From contig NZ_AUBS01000007.1 of NCBI RefSeq assembly GCF_000429365.1, forward strand, positions 1 through 64,000: a stretch of 64,000 nt of DNA, written 5' to 3'. How positions within the stretch are numbered: the first letter of the stretch is position 1; every line of letters starts with the position of its first letter. The position numbers and the translations under genes are program-made. This DNA comes from Pseudodonghicola xiamenensis DSM 18339 (GTDB lineage: Bacteria; Pseudomonadota; Alphaproteobacteria; Rhodobacterales; Rhodobacteraceae). This document shows positions 36,511 to 44,629 of the stretch, one piece after another. The notes below the pieces were generated by a model. That model made no database searches. It had not been told where the DNA came from and saw nothing but the letters and a program-made list of their open reading frames with translations.

Positions 36511-36903
36511 TCAATCCGGCCCATCCAGCCGGTAGTTCACCCCGTCGGTCCAGGGAATATCACTGAAATCGCGCGGGTCGATGCCATCGAGACACCCGAT
36601 GTTGATGCCGCATTCCGCCGGGTTCGACCGGCGTTGATGATGTGTGTAAATCCCGCAGGTCTTGCAGAAATAATGGCGCGCCCGATGGGTGCCCCAGGTG
36701 TAGAGACCAAGGTTGTCCTGCCCCTGCAGCACCCTGAGCCGTGCGGTCAGCGCGGTGACGGCGCCGGGGCCACGCCTGCGGCAGAGCGAACAGTCGCAGC
36801 GTCGGGCCGAGGCGAGCCCCTCGGGCAGAAAGGCCTCGATCACGACGGCGCCGCAATGGCAACGGGCAAGGCGGATCTCGGGGATCGCGGACAGCCCGGT
36901 CAT
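36511..36903 (-). CDS. GFA-family (CENP-V-like) zinc protein
   Basis: The 130-residue protein has the beta-tent zinc fold named after glutathione-dependent formaldehyde-activating enzyme. Metal-binding cysteines are seen in ARCHCGAVV, CDCSLCRRRG and FCKTCGIYTHHQRRSNP. Activity of most members is unproven. It overlaps the stop of the rhomboid gene by ATGA, so the two are translationally coupled, with the rhomboid first. Confidence 0.87.
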   Translation of the reverse strand: MTGLSAIPEIRLARCHCGAVVIEAFLPEGLASARRCDCSLCRRRGPGAVTALTARLRVLQGQDNLGLYTWGTHRARHYFCKTCGIYTHHQRRSNPAECGINIGCLDGIDPRDFSDIPWTDGVNYRLDGPD

Positions 36904-37643
36904 TTTCGCCTCGGGACGCGGGGAATGTGGCTCTGACCATAGCGGAACTGCCCCTGCGGATAGGGGGGGCGGCCGCTGTGGCGGGACCAGTAGCCATGCG
37001 CGCCGCGCCGCAGCCAGATCGGCAGGGTCAGCAACAGCCCGACCGCGAAACCGCCGGTATGGGCCCAATAGGCGACGCCGCCCTGATTGGGATCGGCGCC
37101 GATCCCGCCAAGAAATTGCATCCCCGCCCAGAACCCCAGCATCAGCCAGGCCGGCACGGTGAAGATGCGGAAGAAGATCACCAGGATGATCAGGATATCG
37201 ACCCGCGCCCGGGGATAGAGCAGCAGATACCCGCCCATCACCCCGGCAATGGCCCCCGAGGCGCCGACGGTGGGGACCATCGACCCCGATGCTGTCATCA
37301 CATGCACCAGCCCGGCCCCGATCCCGCAGGCGAGATAGAACAGCAGAAAGCCGACATGGCCCATCACGTCTTCGAGGTTGTCACCGAAGATCCACAAGAA
37401 CAGCATGTTGCCGAAGATATGCATGACGCCGCCATGCAGGAATAACGAGGTGACCAGCGTGGCATATCCTTCCCCCTGGTCCAGTCGCGCCGGGATCAGC
37501 GCATAGGGGGCATAGACCCGGTGCAGGATGTCCTGCTCGGGTAGCGACCAATAGCTGAGAAAGATCGCGACGTTGAGCGCGATCAGGGCGTAGACGACAT
37601 AGGGTGTGCGCCCGGAGGGGTTGTGATCTCGGATCGGAAACAT
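36900..37643 (-). CDS. Rhomboid-family intramembrane serine protease
   Basis: The 247-residue protein has about six membrane helices after a short cytoplasmic start (MFPIRDHNPSGRTPYVV). The catalytic dyad is visible: Ser in GASGAIAGVMGGYLL and His in YWAHTGGFAVGLLL. HGGVMHIFGNMLFLWIFGDN is the conserved second-helix motif. Such proteases cut single-pass membrane substrates in the bilayer; the target is not known. The basic, Arg/Pro-rich tail after residue 220 is cytoplasmic. It is first in a two-gene unit with the GFA gene, and its promoter must lie in the AT-rich region beyond 37643. Confidence 0.9.
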   Translation of the reverse strand: MFPIRDHNPSGRTPYVVYALIALNVAIFLSYWSLPEQDILHRVYAPYALIPARLDQGEGYATLVTSLFLHGGVMHIFGNMLFLWIFGDNLEDVMGHVGFLLFYLACGIGAGLVHVMTASGSMVPTVGASGAIAGVMGGYLLLYPRARVDILIILVIFFRIFTVPAWLMLGFWAGMQFLGGIGADPNQGGVAYWAHTGGFAVGLLLTLPIWLRRGAHGYWSRHSGRPPYPQGQFRYGQSHIPRVPRRK

Positions 37644-37689
37644 GGGCCGAAGCTGAGGCCTGCGCACCCGGTCGTCAAGAGCGCCCGAC

Positions 37690-38110
37690 CTACAGGGGAG
37701 GGCTATGGCCTGGAAGATACATTCAGATCGATATGTTTATTTGTGGTTTTTTGGAAATGGGATGTTGAGATTGATTTGATGTTTTGATTATCTTGAATAA
37801 ATGTCTGAGGAATCTGTATTTAATAAATCTGGGCGGCGTATGGTTTTCTCTTTGCGGATTTGGATTTGGATTTCGGGTTTTCCGTTTTTAATCGAAGATT
37901 CAGCGGGGTCTATGATCGTGGGGAGGAAAGAGATATGCGTTTGAAATTCGTGTGTTCAGCGGTTTGAGGTTTGTTCACATTATCTCTTCGCCTGCACGGC
38001 TTGGCTGATGATGTGATCAGTATGCGAATCTGAGCTGAAAGCTGGAGGGTTTTCGAGGAATTCGGAGGGGGTACCTCGAAGATTGCATCGGTAGTGGTTT
38101 CAGCTTGGTC
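37690..38110. other. AT-rich gene-free patch, possible small RNA or leader region
   Basis: About 420 bases are clearly richer in A and T than the flanks and contain no conserved gene. Contents: a (GGATTT)x3 tandem repeat at 37856-37873; a ten-codon frame at 37935-37967 (product MRLKFVCSAV) with GGAGG eight bases before its ATG; and a hairpin at 38052-38080. A strong terminator-like hairpin follows at 38111. The region also contains the rhomboid promoter. Whether a transcript runs rightward through it is not known. Confidence 0.5.
38052..38080. other. Stem-loop with a purine-rich (or CCUCC-type) loop
   Basis: TTCGAGG and CCTCGAA form a perfect seven-pair stem around a 15-base loop. On the + strand the loop holds GGAGGGGG, a Shine-Dalgarno-like run; on the minus strand it reads CCCCCTCC, like the anti-Shine-Dalgarno loops of some alphaproteobacterial small RNAs. 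The transcribed strand is not known. Confidence 0.45.
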
Positions 38111-38152
38111 GGGCGGAGGCATTTCTGGTTTTGCCTCCGCCCATTTTATTTT
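38111..38152 (+). terminator. Strong terminator-like hairpin with its U tract on the + strand
   Basis: GGGCGGAGGCA and TGCCTCCGCCC form a perfect 11-pair stem with a ten-base loop, followed on the + strand by ATTTTATTTT. It lies 25 bases past the stop of putA, which is on the minus strand, yet no T run follows the stem in that direction. It may serve putA as a stem alone, or end a + strand transcript from the AT-rich patch. Confidence 0.65.
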
Positions 38153-38166
38153 CCGGTGTCCGGACC

Positions 38167-41100
38167 TCAGCTCATCCCGCCCAGAAGCGCGGCATTGCCG
38201 CCGGCGGCGGTGGTGTCGACACAGACATGGCGTTCGCCCATCGCCCGGGCCAGATCGGGCTGGCCGGGGATCAACGCCACGATGGGGCCGGGCCGTTTCG
38301 ACAGGGCCTGTTCATAGGTCCGCGCCGTCGCCTCGTCGCCCCACCAGATCACACCGCCCAGCGTGCCGTAGTCGGTCAGCCGTGCGGGATCGACCCGGCC
38401 TGTGGCGCGGATTGCCTGACCGCCGAGGGCCAGCACCGCCTTGGCTTGCGCCTCTGCCGCCGCTTCGCCCGGTCCCAGGCAGAGGACCGGCGGGCGCTGC
38501 ACCAGCATCAGCCGGTTCGATTCCCCGGTCGGCCCGGGCAGGGTGGTGGGGGATAGTCCATCGCTGGCGCCTTCCGGCGCCGGCAGCGTCGTCATCTCGG
38601 CGGCCCAGGCGGCGGTTACCTCCTGCCGGTCGGCGGCAGCGAAGCGGGGCAGATAATTCGGTCCGCCGGCCTTGGGGCCGGTGCCGCTCAACCCCTCGCC
38701 ACCGAAGGGCTGGCTGCCGACGATAGCGCCGATCTGGTTGCGGTTGACGTAGATATTGCCGGCATGAACCCGTTCGGTCACATGTTGGACACGATCGTCG
38801 ATCCGGGTTTGCAGCCCGAAGGTCAGCCCATATCCGGTGGTGTTGATTTCGTCGATGACGCGGTCCAGATCGCCGGCACGGAAGCGGGCGACATGCAGGA
38901 CCGGGCCAAAGATCTCCTTTTCCAGGTCGGTGATGCTGTCGATCTTGATCAACGTCGGCGATACGAAGGTGCCGCCCTGCGGCACCGGCAGTTCCTTCAG
39001 CACCCGGCCCTCGGCACGGGCACGGTCGATATGGTTGGTGATATCAGTCAGCGCCTCCAAGTCGATCACCGGGCCGACATCGGTCGTCAATTGCCAGGGA
39101 TCGCCCAGCCGCAGAACCTCCATCGCGCCTTTCAGCATGGTCAGCAGGTCGTCGGCGATATCCTCCTGCACATAGAGGCAGCGCAGGGCGGAGCAGCGTT
39201 GCCCGGCAGATTGGAAGGCGCTTTCGACGATGGCCTGCACTGCCTGTTCCGGCAGGGCGGTGGAATCGACGATCATCGCATTCAGCCCACCGGTCTCGGC
39301 GATCAGCGGCGCGCCGGGGCGCAGGTTGTCGGCCATGGCGGCACGGATTTTCAGCGCCGTTTCGGTCGATCCGGTGAAGGCCACGCCGCCCACCCGCGGA
39401 TCCGAGGTCAGCGCGGCGCCGACATTGCCGAAGCCCGGCAGCAGTTGCAGCGCGGTGCGCGGCACACCGGCTTCATGCAGAAGTTGAACCGCGCGATGGG
39501 CGATCAGCGGAGTTTGCTCTGCCGGTTTCGCCAGGACCGCATTGCCGGTGGCGAGCGCTGCGGCGATCTGGCCGGTGAAGATCGCCAGCGGGAAATTCCA
39601 CGGGCTGATGCAGGTGAAGAGGCCGGTCGGTGCCGCATCGGGGATATGCGCAGAATAGTAGCGCAGGAAATCCACCGCTTCGCGCAGTTCGGCCACTGCG
39701 TCGGGCAGGCTCTTGCCGGCCTCGCGGGAGAGGAGCGCGAAGATCTCGCCGAACTGCCTCTCATAAAGGTCGGCGGCACGGTTCAGAGTGGCGGCACGTT
39801 CTTCGGCGGGTGCGTCCCAGGGCTGCGCCAGGGACAGCGCGGTTTCGACATCCTGCGCGCTGGCGCAAGCGACGGTGCCAGGAGCATCACCGGGCAGGGC
39901 GGGGTTGGCAACCGGTTGCGGCGCCTCTGGCGCTGCTTCACCCGCCAGAAGGGGGGCGGACTGCCACTGATAGGTGGCGAAGGGTGTCCGCGCCATCTCG
40001 ATCCGGTCGAGCGTTGGTAGGTCGCGCAAATCGAAGCCGATGGAATTACGCCGCTCCGGAAGGAACAGCTCCGTCCCGGTGGGGAGCGGCTTTGCCGGTT
40101 GCTTTACCGCCTCGAAGGGATCGGCGGCCACCACCTCGGGCGGCACGCTCTCGTCGACGATCTGATTGACGAAGGAGGAGTTCGCACCGTTTTCCAGCAG
40201 ACGCCGCACCAGATAGGCCAGCAGATCGCGATGCGCCCCTACCGGCGCATAGATGCGGCAACGGCGGCCGTGCCGTTCCTTGACCAGATTGTGCAGCGTC
40301 TCGCCCATGCCGTGCAGGCGCTGGAATTCGAACGGCTTGTCGCCTGCCATGTGCAGGATCGCGCTGACCGTATGGGCGTTGTGGCCGGCGAATTGCGGAT
40401 AGATGCGGTCAGTCATCCCCAGAAGCTTGCGGGCATTGCCCATATAGGACACGTCGGTCGCCGCCTTTTGGGTGAAGACCGGGAACCCCTCCATCCCCAT
40501 CACCTGGGCGCGCTTGACCTCGGTATCCCAATAGGCACCCTTGACCAGGCGCACCATGATCTTGCGGTCATAGCGCTCGGCCATCTCATAGAGCGCGTCG
40601 ATGGCGAAAGAGGTGCGCGGCCCGTAGGCCTGTACCACGATGCCGAAGCCGTCCCAGCCGGCCAGTGCCGGATCGGACATCACGCGGTCGATCACCTCAA
40701 GCGACAAGGATAGCCGGTCTGCCTCTTCGGCATCGACATTCAGCCCCATGTTGGCGGCCTTGGCCAGCAGCGACAGCGCCTTGAGCCGGGGCACCAGGGT
40801 CTCCATCACATTCTCTTCCTGCGCCACCTCATAGCGCGGATGCAGCGCCGAGAGCTTGACCGAAATACCCGGGTTGTCGCGGATATCGTCATGGGTGCAG
40901 GCTTCGGCGATTGCGGTGATCGCGCGGGAATAGGACAGGTGGTAATGCGCTGCGTCCGCCTCGGTCCGTGCCGCTTCGCCCAGCATGTCGTAGGAATAGG
41001 TGAAGCCCTTGGCCTGCATGATCTCGGCCCGTTTCAGGGCACCGCCGATGGTCTCGCCCAACACGAATTGGCGGCCCATCTCCTTCATCGCGCGGCCCAC

Positions 41101-41577
41101 GGCGCTGCGGATGACCGGTTCGCCCAGCCGTTTGATCGCCCCTTTCAACGCACGGACGGGCGAGGGGCGGCGATCGTCCAGCACCCGGCCGGTCAGCATC
41201 AGAGCCCAGGTCGAGGCATTGACCAGCGAGGAGGAGGATTGCCCCAGATGCCGGCCCCAGTCGCTGGGGGCGATCTTGTCCTCGATCAGCGCGTCGATGG
41301 TTTCGGCGTCGGGCACCCGCAGCAGCGCTTCGGCCAGACACATCAGCGCGATACCCTCATCGGTGGACAGGCCATATTCGGCCAGGAACACCTCCATCAA
41401 CCCAGGCGCGGTCGAGGCGCGGATATCGCGAACCAGTTGGGCGGCCGCTTGGCAAATGGCGGCGCGATCGGCTTCGGTCAGGGCAGCTTGGGCGGTCAGA
41501 CGCTCAAGCGCGGCTTGCGGGTCGGCATAGGTTTGGGCGTCGATGGCGCGGCGCATGTCGGCATAGGCGAGAGGCAT
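38167..41577 (-). CDS. putA: Bifunctional proline dehydrogenase / glutamate-semialdehyde dehydrogenase
   Basis: PutA oxidises proline to glutamate in two steps, channelling the intermediate between domains. The 1136-residue protein has an N-terminal arm, the FAD-dependent proline dehydrogenase barrel (KLSALHPRYE, VKGAYWDTEVKRAQ, NAHTV) and the aldehyde dehydrogenase domain. The latter includes ISPWNFPLAIFTGQIAAAL, catalytic Glu in IAETGGLNAM and catalytic Cys in SAGQRCSALRCLY. It is shorter than E. coli PutA and lacks the ribbon-helix-helix DNA-binding start, so it cannot be its own repressor. That role fits the divergent Lrp-type gene. The C-terminal 100 or so residues form the extra domain of long-chain type B PutA. 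Confidence 0.96.
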   Translation of the reverse strand: MPLAYADMRRAIDAQTYADPQAALERLTAQAALTEADRAAICQAAAQLVRDIRASTAPGLMEVFLAEYGLSTDEGIALMCLAEALLRVPDAETIDALIEDKIAPSDWGRHLGQSSSSLVNASTWALMLTGRVLDDRRPSPVRALKGAIKRLGEPVIRSAVGRAMKEMGRQFVLGETIGGALKRAEIMQAKGFTYSYDMLGEAARTEADAAHYHLSYSRAITAIAEACTHDDIRDNPGISVKLSALHPRYEVAQEENVMETLVPRLKALSLLAKAANMGLNVDAEEADRLSLSLEVIDRVMSDPALAGWDGFGIVVQAYGPRTSFAIDALYEMAERYDRKIMVRLVKGAYWDTEVKRAQVMGMEGFPVFTQKAATDVSYMGNARKLLGMTDRIYPQFAGHNAHTVSAILHMAGDKPFEFQRLHGMGETLHNLVKERHGRRCRIYAPVGAHRDLLAYLVRRLLENGANSSFVNQIVDESVPPEVVAADPFEAVKQPAKPLPTGTELFLPERRNSIGFDLRDLPTLDRIEMARTPFATYQWQSAPLLAGEAAPEAPQPVANPALPGDAPGTVACASAQDVETALSLAQPWDAPAEERAATLNRAADLYERQFGEIFALLSREAGKSLPDAVAELREAVDFLRYYSAHIPDAAPTGLFTCISPWNFPLAIFTGQIAAALATGNAVLAKPAEQTPLIAHRAVQLLHEAGVPRTALQLLPGFGNVGAALTSDPRVGGVAFTGSTETALKIRAAMADNLRPGAPLIAETGGLNAMIVDSTALPEQAVQAIVESAFQSAGQRCSALRCLYVQEDIADDLLTMLKGAMEVLRLGDPWQLTTDVGPVIDLEALTDITNHIDRARAEGRVLKELPVPQGGTFVSPTLIKIDSITDLEKEIFGPVLHVARFRAGDLDRVIDEINTTGYGLTFGLQTRIDDRVQHVTERVHAGNIYVNRNQIGAIVGSQPFGGEGLSGTGPKAGGPNYLPRFAAADRQEVTAAWAAEMTTLPAPEGASDGLSPTTLPGPTGESNRLMLVQRPPVLCLGPGEAAAEAQAKAVLALGGQAIRATGRVDPARLTDYGTLGGVIWWGDEATARTYEQALSKRPGPIVALIPGQPDLARAMGERHVCVDTTAAGGNAALLGGMS

Positions 41578-41600
41578 GGGGAAACTCCGATGGATTTCCG

Positions 41601-41639
41601 CCTTCATACCTGCGATTATGAAGGTCATTCGCCTAATGA
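41601..41639. promoter_or_regulatory. Adjacent inverted repeats between putA and putR, likely operator
   Basis: CCTTCATA-N8-TATGAAGG (41601-41624) is a perfect eight-base dyad. It is followed directly by TCATT-N5-AATGA (41625-41639). Both occupy the 106-base gap between the divergent starts and fit binding by dimers of the Lrp-type regulator, as for PutR/BkdR-like systems. Confidence 0.6.
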
Positions 41640-41683
41640 TATGGATATTACAGGCGGATGGACCGAATATATGGGTTATTTTG

Positions 41684-42163
41684 ATGCAAATGGACTTTCT
41701 TGATCTCGACCGTTTCGACCGCGCGATTCTGAGCGTTCTGGCCGAAGAGGGGCGGCTGTCCATCGCCGATCTGGCCCGTCGGATTGGCTTGTCGAAATCT
41801 CCGACCCAGGCGCGTCTCAGGCGGCTCGAGGCCGAGGGGGTGATTACCGGCTATCGCGCGCTGATTGATCCGATCCGCCTGGGGCTGGATCATGTCGCCT
41901 TTGTCGAGGTGCGGCTGACCGACACGCGCGAAGTCGCGCTCGCCGCCTTCAACGCCGCCGTGGCGAAGATAGGCGAGATCGAACAGGTGCATCTGATCGC
42001 CGGCAATTTCGACTATCTGATGAAGGTTAGGACCCATTCGATGTCGGAATATCGCCGGGTTCTGGCCGAGAAGATCTCGACCCTGCCGTATGTCGCCAGC
42101 ACCTCGACCTACGTGGCGATGCAGGCGGTGAAGGAAAGCGGCGCGCTCAACCCGATGGAGTAG
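41684..42163 (+). CDS. putR: Lrp/AsnC-family regulator of putA
   Basis: The 159-residue protein has the helix-turn-helix (DRFDRAILSVLAEEGRLSIADLARRIGLSKSPTQARLRRLE) and the RAM ligand domain (HVAFVEVRLTD, HLIAGNFDYLMKVRTHSM). Divergent placement next to a putA that lacks its own repressor domain, with dyads in the gap, identifies it as the proline-responsive activator type. The ATG at 41684 is used; an ATG two codons later is equally possible. Confidence 0.9.
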   Translation: MQMDFLDLDRFDRAILSVLAEEGRLSIADLARRIGLSKSPTQARLRRLEAEGVITGYRALIDPIRLGLDHVAFVEVRLTDTREVALAAFNAAVAKIGEIEQVHLIAGNFDYLMKVRTHSMSEYRRVLAEKISTLPYVASTSTYVAMQAVKESGALNPME

Positions 42164-42231
42164 GCAGGGCAAGGTCGAAAACCACATTGTACCCGCCAGA
42201 GCGGAAGGCTAAACCAGACGGGCTTTCCCTC

Positions 42232-42317
42232 GCGGGCGTGATGGAATGGTAGACATATCGGACTTAAAATCCGAAGGGCTTTGTCCCGTGTGGGTTCGAG
42301 TCCCACCGCCCGTACCA
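42232..42317 (+). tRNA. tRNA-Leu (anticodon TAA)
   Basis: The 86-base gene folds as a class II tRNA. The acceptor stem is GCGGGCG/CGCCCGT with one G-U pair, the D arm contains TGGTAGACA, and the anticodon arm CGGACTTAAAATCCG presents TAA. The long variable arm is GGGCTTTGTCCCG-like, the T arm has GGGTTCGAGTCCC, the discriminator is A, and CCA is encoded. No integrated element is seen next to it. Confidence 0.96.
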
Positions 42318-42435
42318 TCATCTCTCTGTCACGGTCTTTCGCCCGCATCTTTGGTGCTTTCGTGACCGGAGTGGTATGATAGCTTGGCGAGACCGGAGAT
42401 CTTCAACCCTATTCCGATCAGAACGGAGACCCGAA

Positions 42436-42828
42436 ATGGCCCTGACCTTGCAGGATTTGATGGATGCCGCAAATGCCGTGGTGCCGCGCATCGACGGCAC
42501 CCGCGCGCAGGCGCTGGTGGCCGATGGTGCGTTGCTGCTGGATGTGCGTGATGCGCCTGAACTGCAGAAGGCCGGTCATGCGCTTGGGGCGCATCACATT
42601 CCCCGCGGCATGCTGGAGTTTCGCGCTGATCCTGCCAGCCCGTTCCACGATCCCGAACTTAGCCCGGAACGCCCCGTGGTGGTCCATTGCGCCTCGGGCG
42701 GGCGTGCGGCCCTTGCTGGCAAGCTTTTGAAAGAGATGGGCTATAGTGAGGTCTATAACATGGGCGGACTGGAGGCGTGGAAAGCCGCCGCTGGCCCGAT
42801 GGTCGAACCGGTCGATCCAGGCATGTGA
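42436..42828 (+). CDS. Single-domain rhodanese-like protein
   Basis: The 130-residue protein has one rhodanese domain with LLLDVRDAPEL and the active-site Cys in VVHCASGGRAALAG, followed by NMGGLEAWKAA. It would carry a persulfide sulfur; the acceptor is unknown. The ATG at 42436 follows GGAG and starts at the usual place; codons further upstream add only an arginine-rich stretch. It is a lone gene between tRNA-Leu and a convergent phosphodiesterase-like gene. Confidence 0.87.
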   Translation: MALTLQDLMDAANAVVPRIDGTRAQALVADGALLLDVRDAPELQKAGHALGAHHIPRGMLEFRADPASPFHDPELSPERPVVVHCASGGRAALAGKLLKEMGYSEVYNMGGLEAWKAAAGPMVEPVDPGM

Positions 42829-42870
42829 CTGCCGCCGGGGCGGCGGCAGTGCCTTCTGCCCGACGGCGGC

Positions 42871-43707
42871 TCAGCCCAGAAACGACTCCGCCTTCATCGT
42901 CTCGGCAATCGGCGCGCCCAGGCGGGACAGGATGGTGGGGGCCAGTTGTAACTGGTCGATAACCTGGTCTCCCGCCGGCCCCTCGGCCGGGCCGAAGTAA
43001 TAGAGCGCCGCTTCCTGCTGCAGGGGGCTGCGGCCACCGTGATGGCCGCGTTCGTCCTGGCCGTGATCGGCGGTCACGATGATCTCGTATCCCATGGCGC
43101 GCCATTGATGGATGAAGGGGGCCAGCATCTCGTCCATCATGGCGCAGGCATGATCCATCTCCTGACAGTCGTGAAAGAACCGGTGCCCCATGCTGTCGAG
43201 CGTGCAGGTATGCAGCAGGCCGTAATTCAGATCGAACCGCTGGCAGAGGTTGGTCAGCGTGGCGAAAAGATCCACGTCCGAGGGTGTCATCTGGTTGACC
43301 AGCCCGTAGCCGGTCATGGTGTGGAACCGCCCGTGGTTGATCGTCTCGCTCTCCGGTTCGTCATATTCGATGTCCCGGACCAGATCGAAGGGATGGCGGT
43401 TGAAGAAGCTCGACCAGAAGGAATGCGCCACCGCCCCGGTCACGCCGCCCGCCTGGCGCACCTGGGAAAACACATCCCCGTGGCGCAGCCGAAACACATT
43501 GCCATTGCCGGTACAGCCGTGTTCCGCCGGGGCCACGCCGGTGTGGATCGAGGCATAGCAGGAGGCCGAGATCGAGGGCAGCACCGAGCGCAGTTTCCAT
43601 ACCCGGGCCTCGCCGCTGTCGACCCAACCTTCCAGATTGCCGAACAGCCGGCGCCAATTGCGCCACGGCACCCCGTCGAGAATGATGAGAAGAAGTTTGC
43701 GCTGCAT
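42871..43707 (-). CDS. Alkaline phosphatase superfamily protein (nucleotide pyrophosphatase-like)
   Basis: The 278-residue protein has the two-metal alkaline phosphatase core. LLLIILDGVPW supplies the first metal Asp, SISASCYASIHTG the nucleophile region, and LDSMGHRF, then TADHGQDERGHHGG the remaining metal ligands. Phosphodiesterase or pyrophosphatase activity is typical of this branch. There is no signal peptide, so action in the cytoplasm is likely. At 278 residues it lacks the cap insertions of larger relatives. Confidence 0.83.
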   Translation of the reverse strand: MQRKLLLIILDGVPWRNWRRLFGNLEGWVDSGEARVWKLRSVLPSISASCYASIHTGVAPAEHGCTGNGNVFRLRHGDVFSQVRQAGGVTGAVAHSFWSSFFNRHPFDLVRDIEYDEPESETINHGRFHTMTGYGLVNQMTPSDVDLFATLTNLCQRFDLNYGLLHTCTLDSMGHRFFHDCQEMDHACAMMDEMLAPFIHQWRAMGYEIIVTADHGQDERGHHGGRSPLQQEAALYYFGPAEGPAGDQVIDQLQLAPTILSRLGAPIAETMKAESFLG

Positions 43708-43801
43708 CTGTCGGCCCCGGTTTGGTTTTCGGCCCCACTTAACCCATGGGGCCGGGCAAGATGCAATGCCGTCGCTGCGGATTGGGCAAGGGGCCGAGGG
43801 G

Positions 43802-44626
43802 TCAAAGCCCGGTTATCAGGACATAGCCGCCGACACCGGTCATAAGACTGCCTGTGATCGCTGCGAAAGCCCGCGCATGCGGCAGCAATTTCTCTGCCAG
43901 GACGATCAGTGCCAACCCGACGATCCAATAGAGGTTCATGACACCTCCGACGAAGAGGAGGATCATCAGCGCCCAGCAGCATCCCAGGCAATAGGCGCCA
44001 TGATGCAGCCCCATCGTCAGCGCGCCCAGAGCGCCGCTGCGCTTGTGGCGGGTCAGGAAATTGGCCGGCGATCGGCAATGGCTGAGACAGGCCTGTTTCA
44101 GTGGCGTCACCTGATAAAGGCCTGCGGCGATCAGCATGCCGCCGGCCAGCGCGCGCGAGCTGACCGTCATCATTGGCCCGTTCGACAGGCCGACCAGCTC
44201 CAGTTCCCATTGCAATGCGGTTGCCAGCGCGGAAAACAGGCACCAGGCCAGAAGATATCCGCAGAGGAACAGGAAGTTGTCGCGATGGGCCTGTCGGGTA
44301 TCGGCCCCCGCCTTTTTTACTGCGGTGAACAGCAGCAGCATCGGGGCGGCGCTGGGCACCATCATCGCGATCATCATGATCCACCACATCAGGAAGATCA
44401 GCAGGGCATAGGCAGGCGTCCAGGGCTGAGCGCCGCCCATCGCCATTGGCTGCCCGATCGGGCGCGCCATGCGGGTCATGTCCAGGGCGGTCATCTGCAT
44501 GCCCGCGCCATAGATCGTATAGAGACCTGCCAGCAGGACAATCAGGCAGATCGCTCCCAGAACGATCAGGCGATCGTTCCGGGCCAGGTGTTCGACCGCG
44601 CCTGTTCGCGGGGCCGTATCGGACAT
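43802..44626 (-). CDS. DUF2182 integral membrane protein
   Basis: The 274-residue protein has about seven hydrophobic helices. Its metal-like and family motifs include WWIMMIAMMVPSAAPMLLLF and, near residue 185-225, MGLHHGAYCLGCCWALM, where His and Cys residues cluster. The family is annotated as a predicted metal-binding membrane protein of unknown role. It follows the DUF1326 gene by three bases; the two are found together in many proteobacteria, so they probably form a complex, with DUF1326 as the soluble partner. Confidence 0.85.
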   Translation of the reverse strand: MSDTAPRTGAVEHLARNDRLIVLGAICLIVLLAGLYTIYGAGMQMTALDMTRMARPIGQPMAMGGAQPWTPAYALLIFLMWWIMMIAMMVPSAAPMLLLFTAVKKAGADTRQAHRDNFLFLCGYLLAWCLFSALATALQWELELVGLSNGPMMTVSSRALAGGMLIAAGLYQVTPLKQACLSHCRSPANFLTRHKRSGALGALTMGLHHGAYCLGCCWALMILLFVGGVMNLYWIVGLALIVLAEKLLPHARAFAAITGSLMTGVGGYVLITGL

Positions 44627-44629
44627 GGA

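Noticed and set aside
37910..38122. Minus-strand frame of 70 codons in the AT-rich patch
   Set aside because: It has no ribosome-binding site or recognisable content and runs through the terminator-like hairpin.
42109..42348. Minus-strand frame across tRNA-Leu
   Set aside because: It is produced by the reverse complement of the tRNA and has no protein support.
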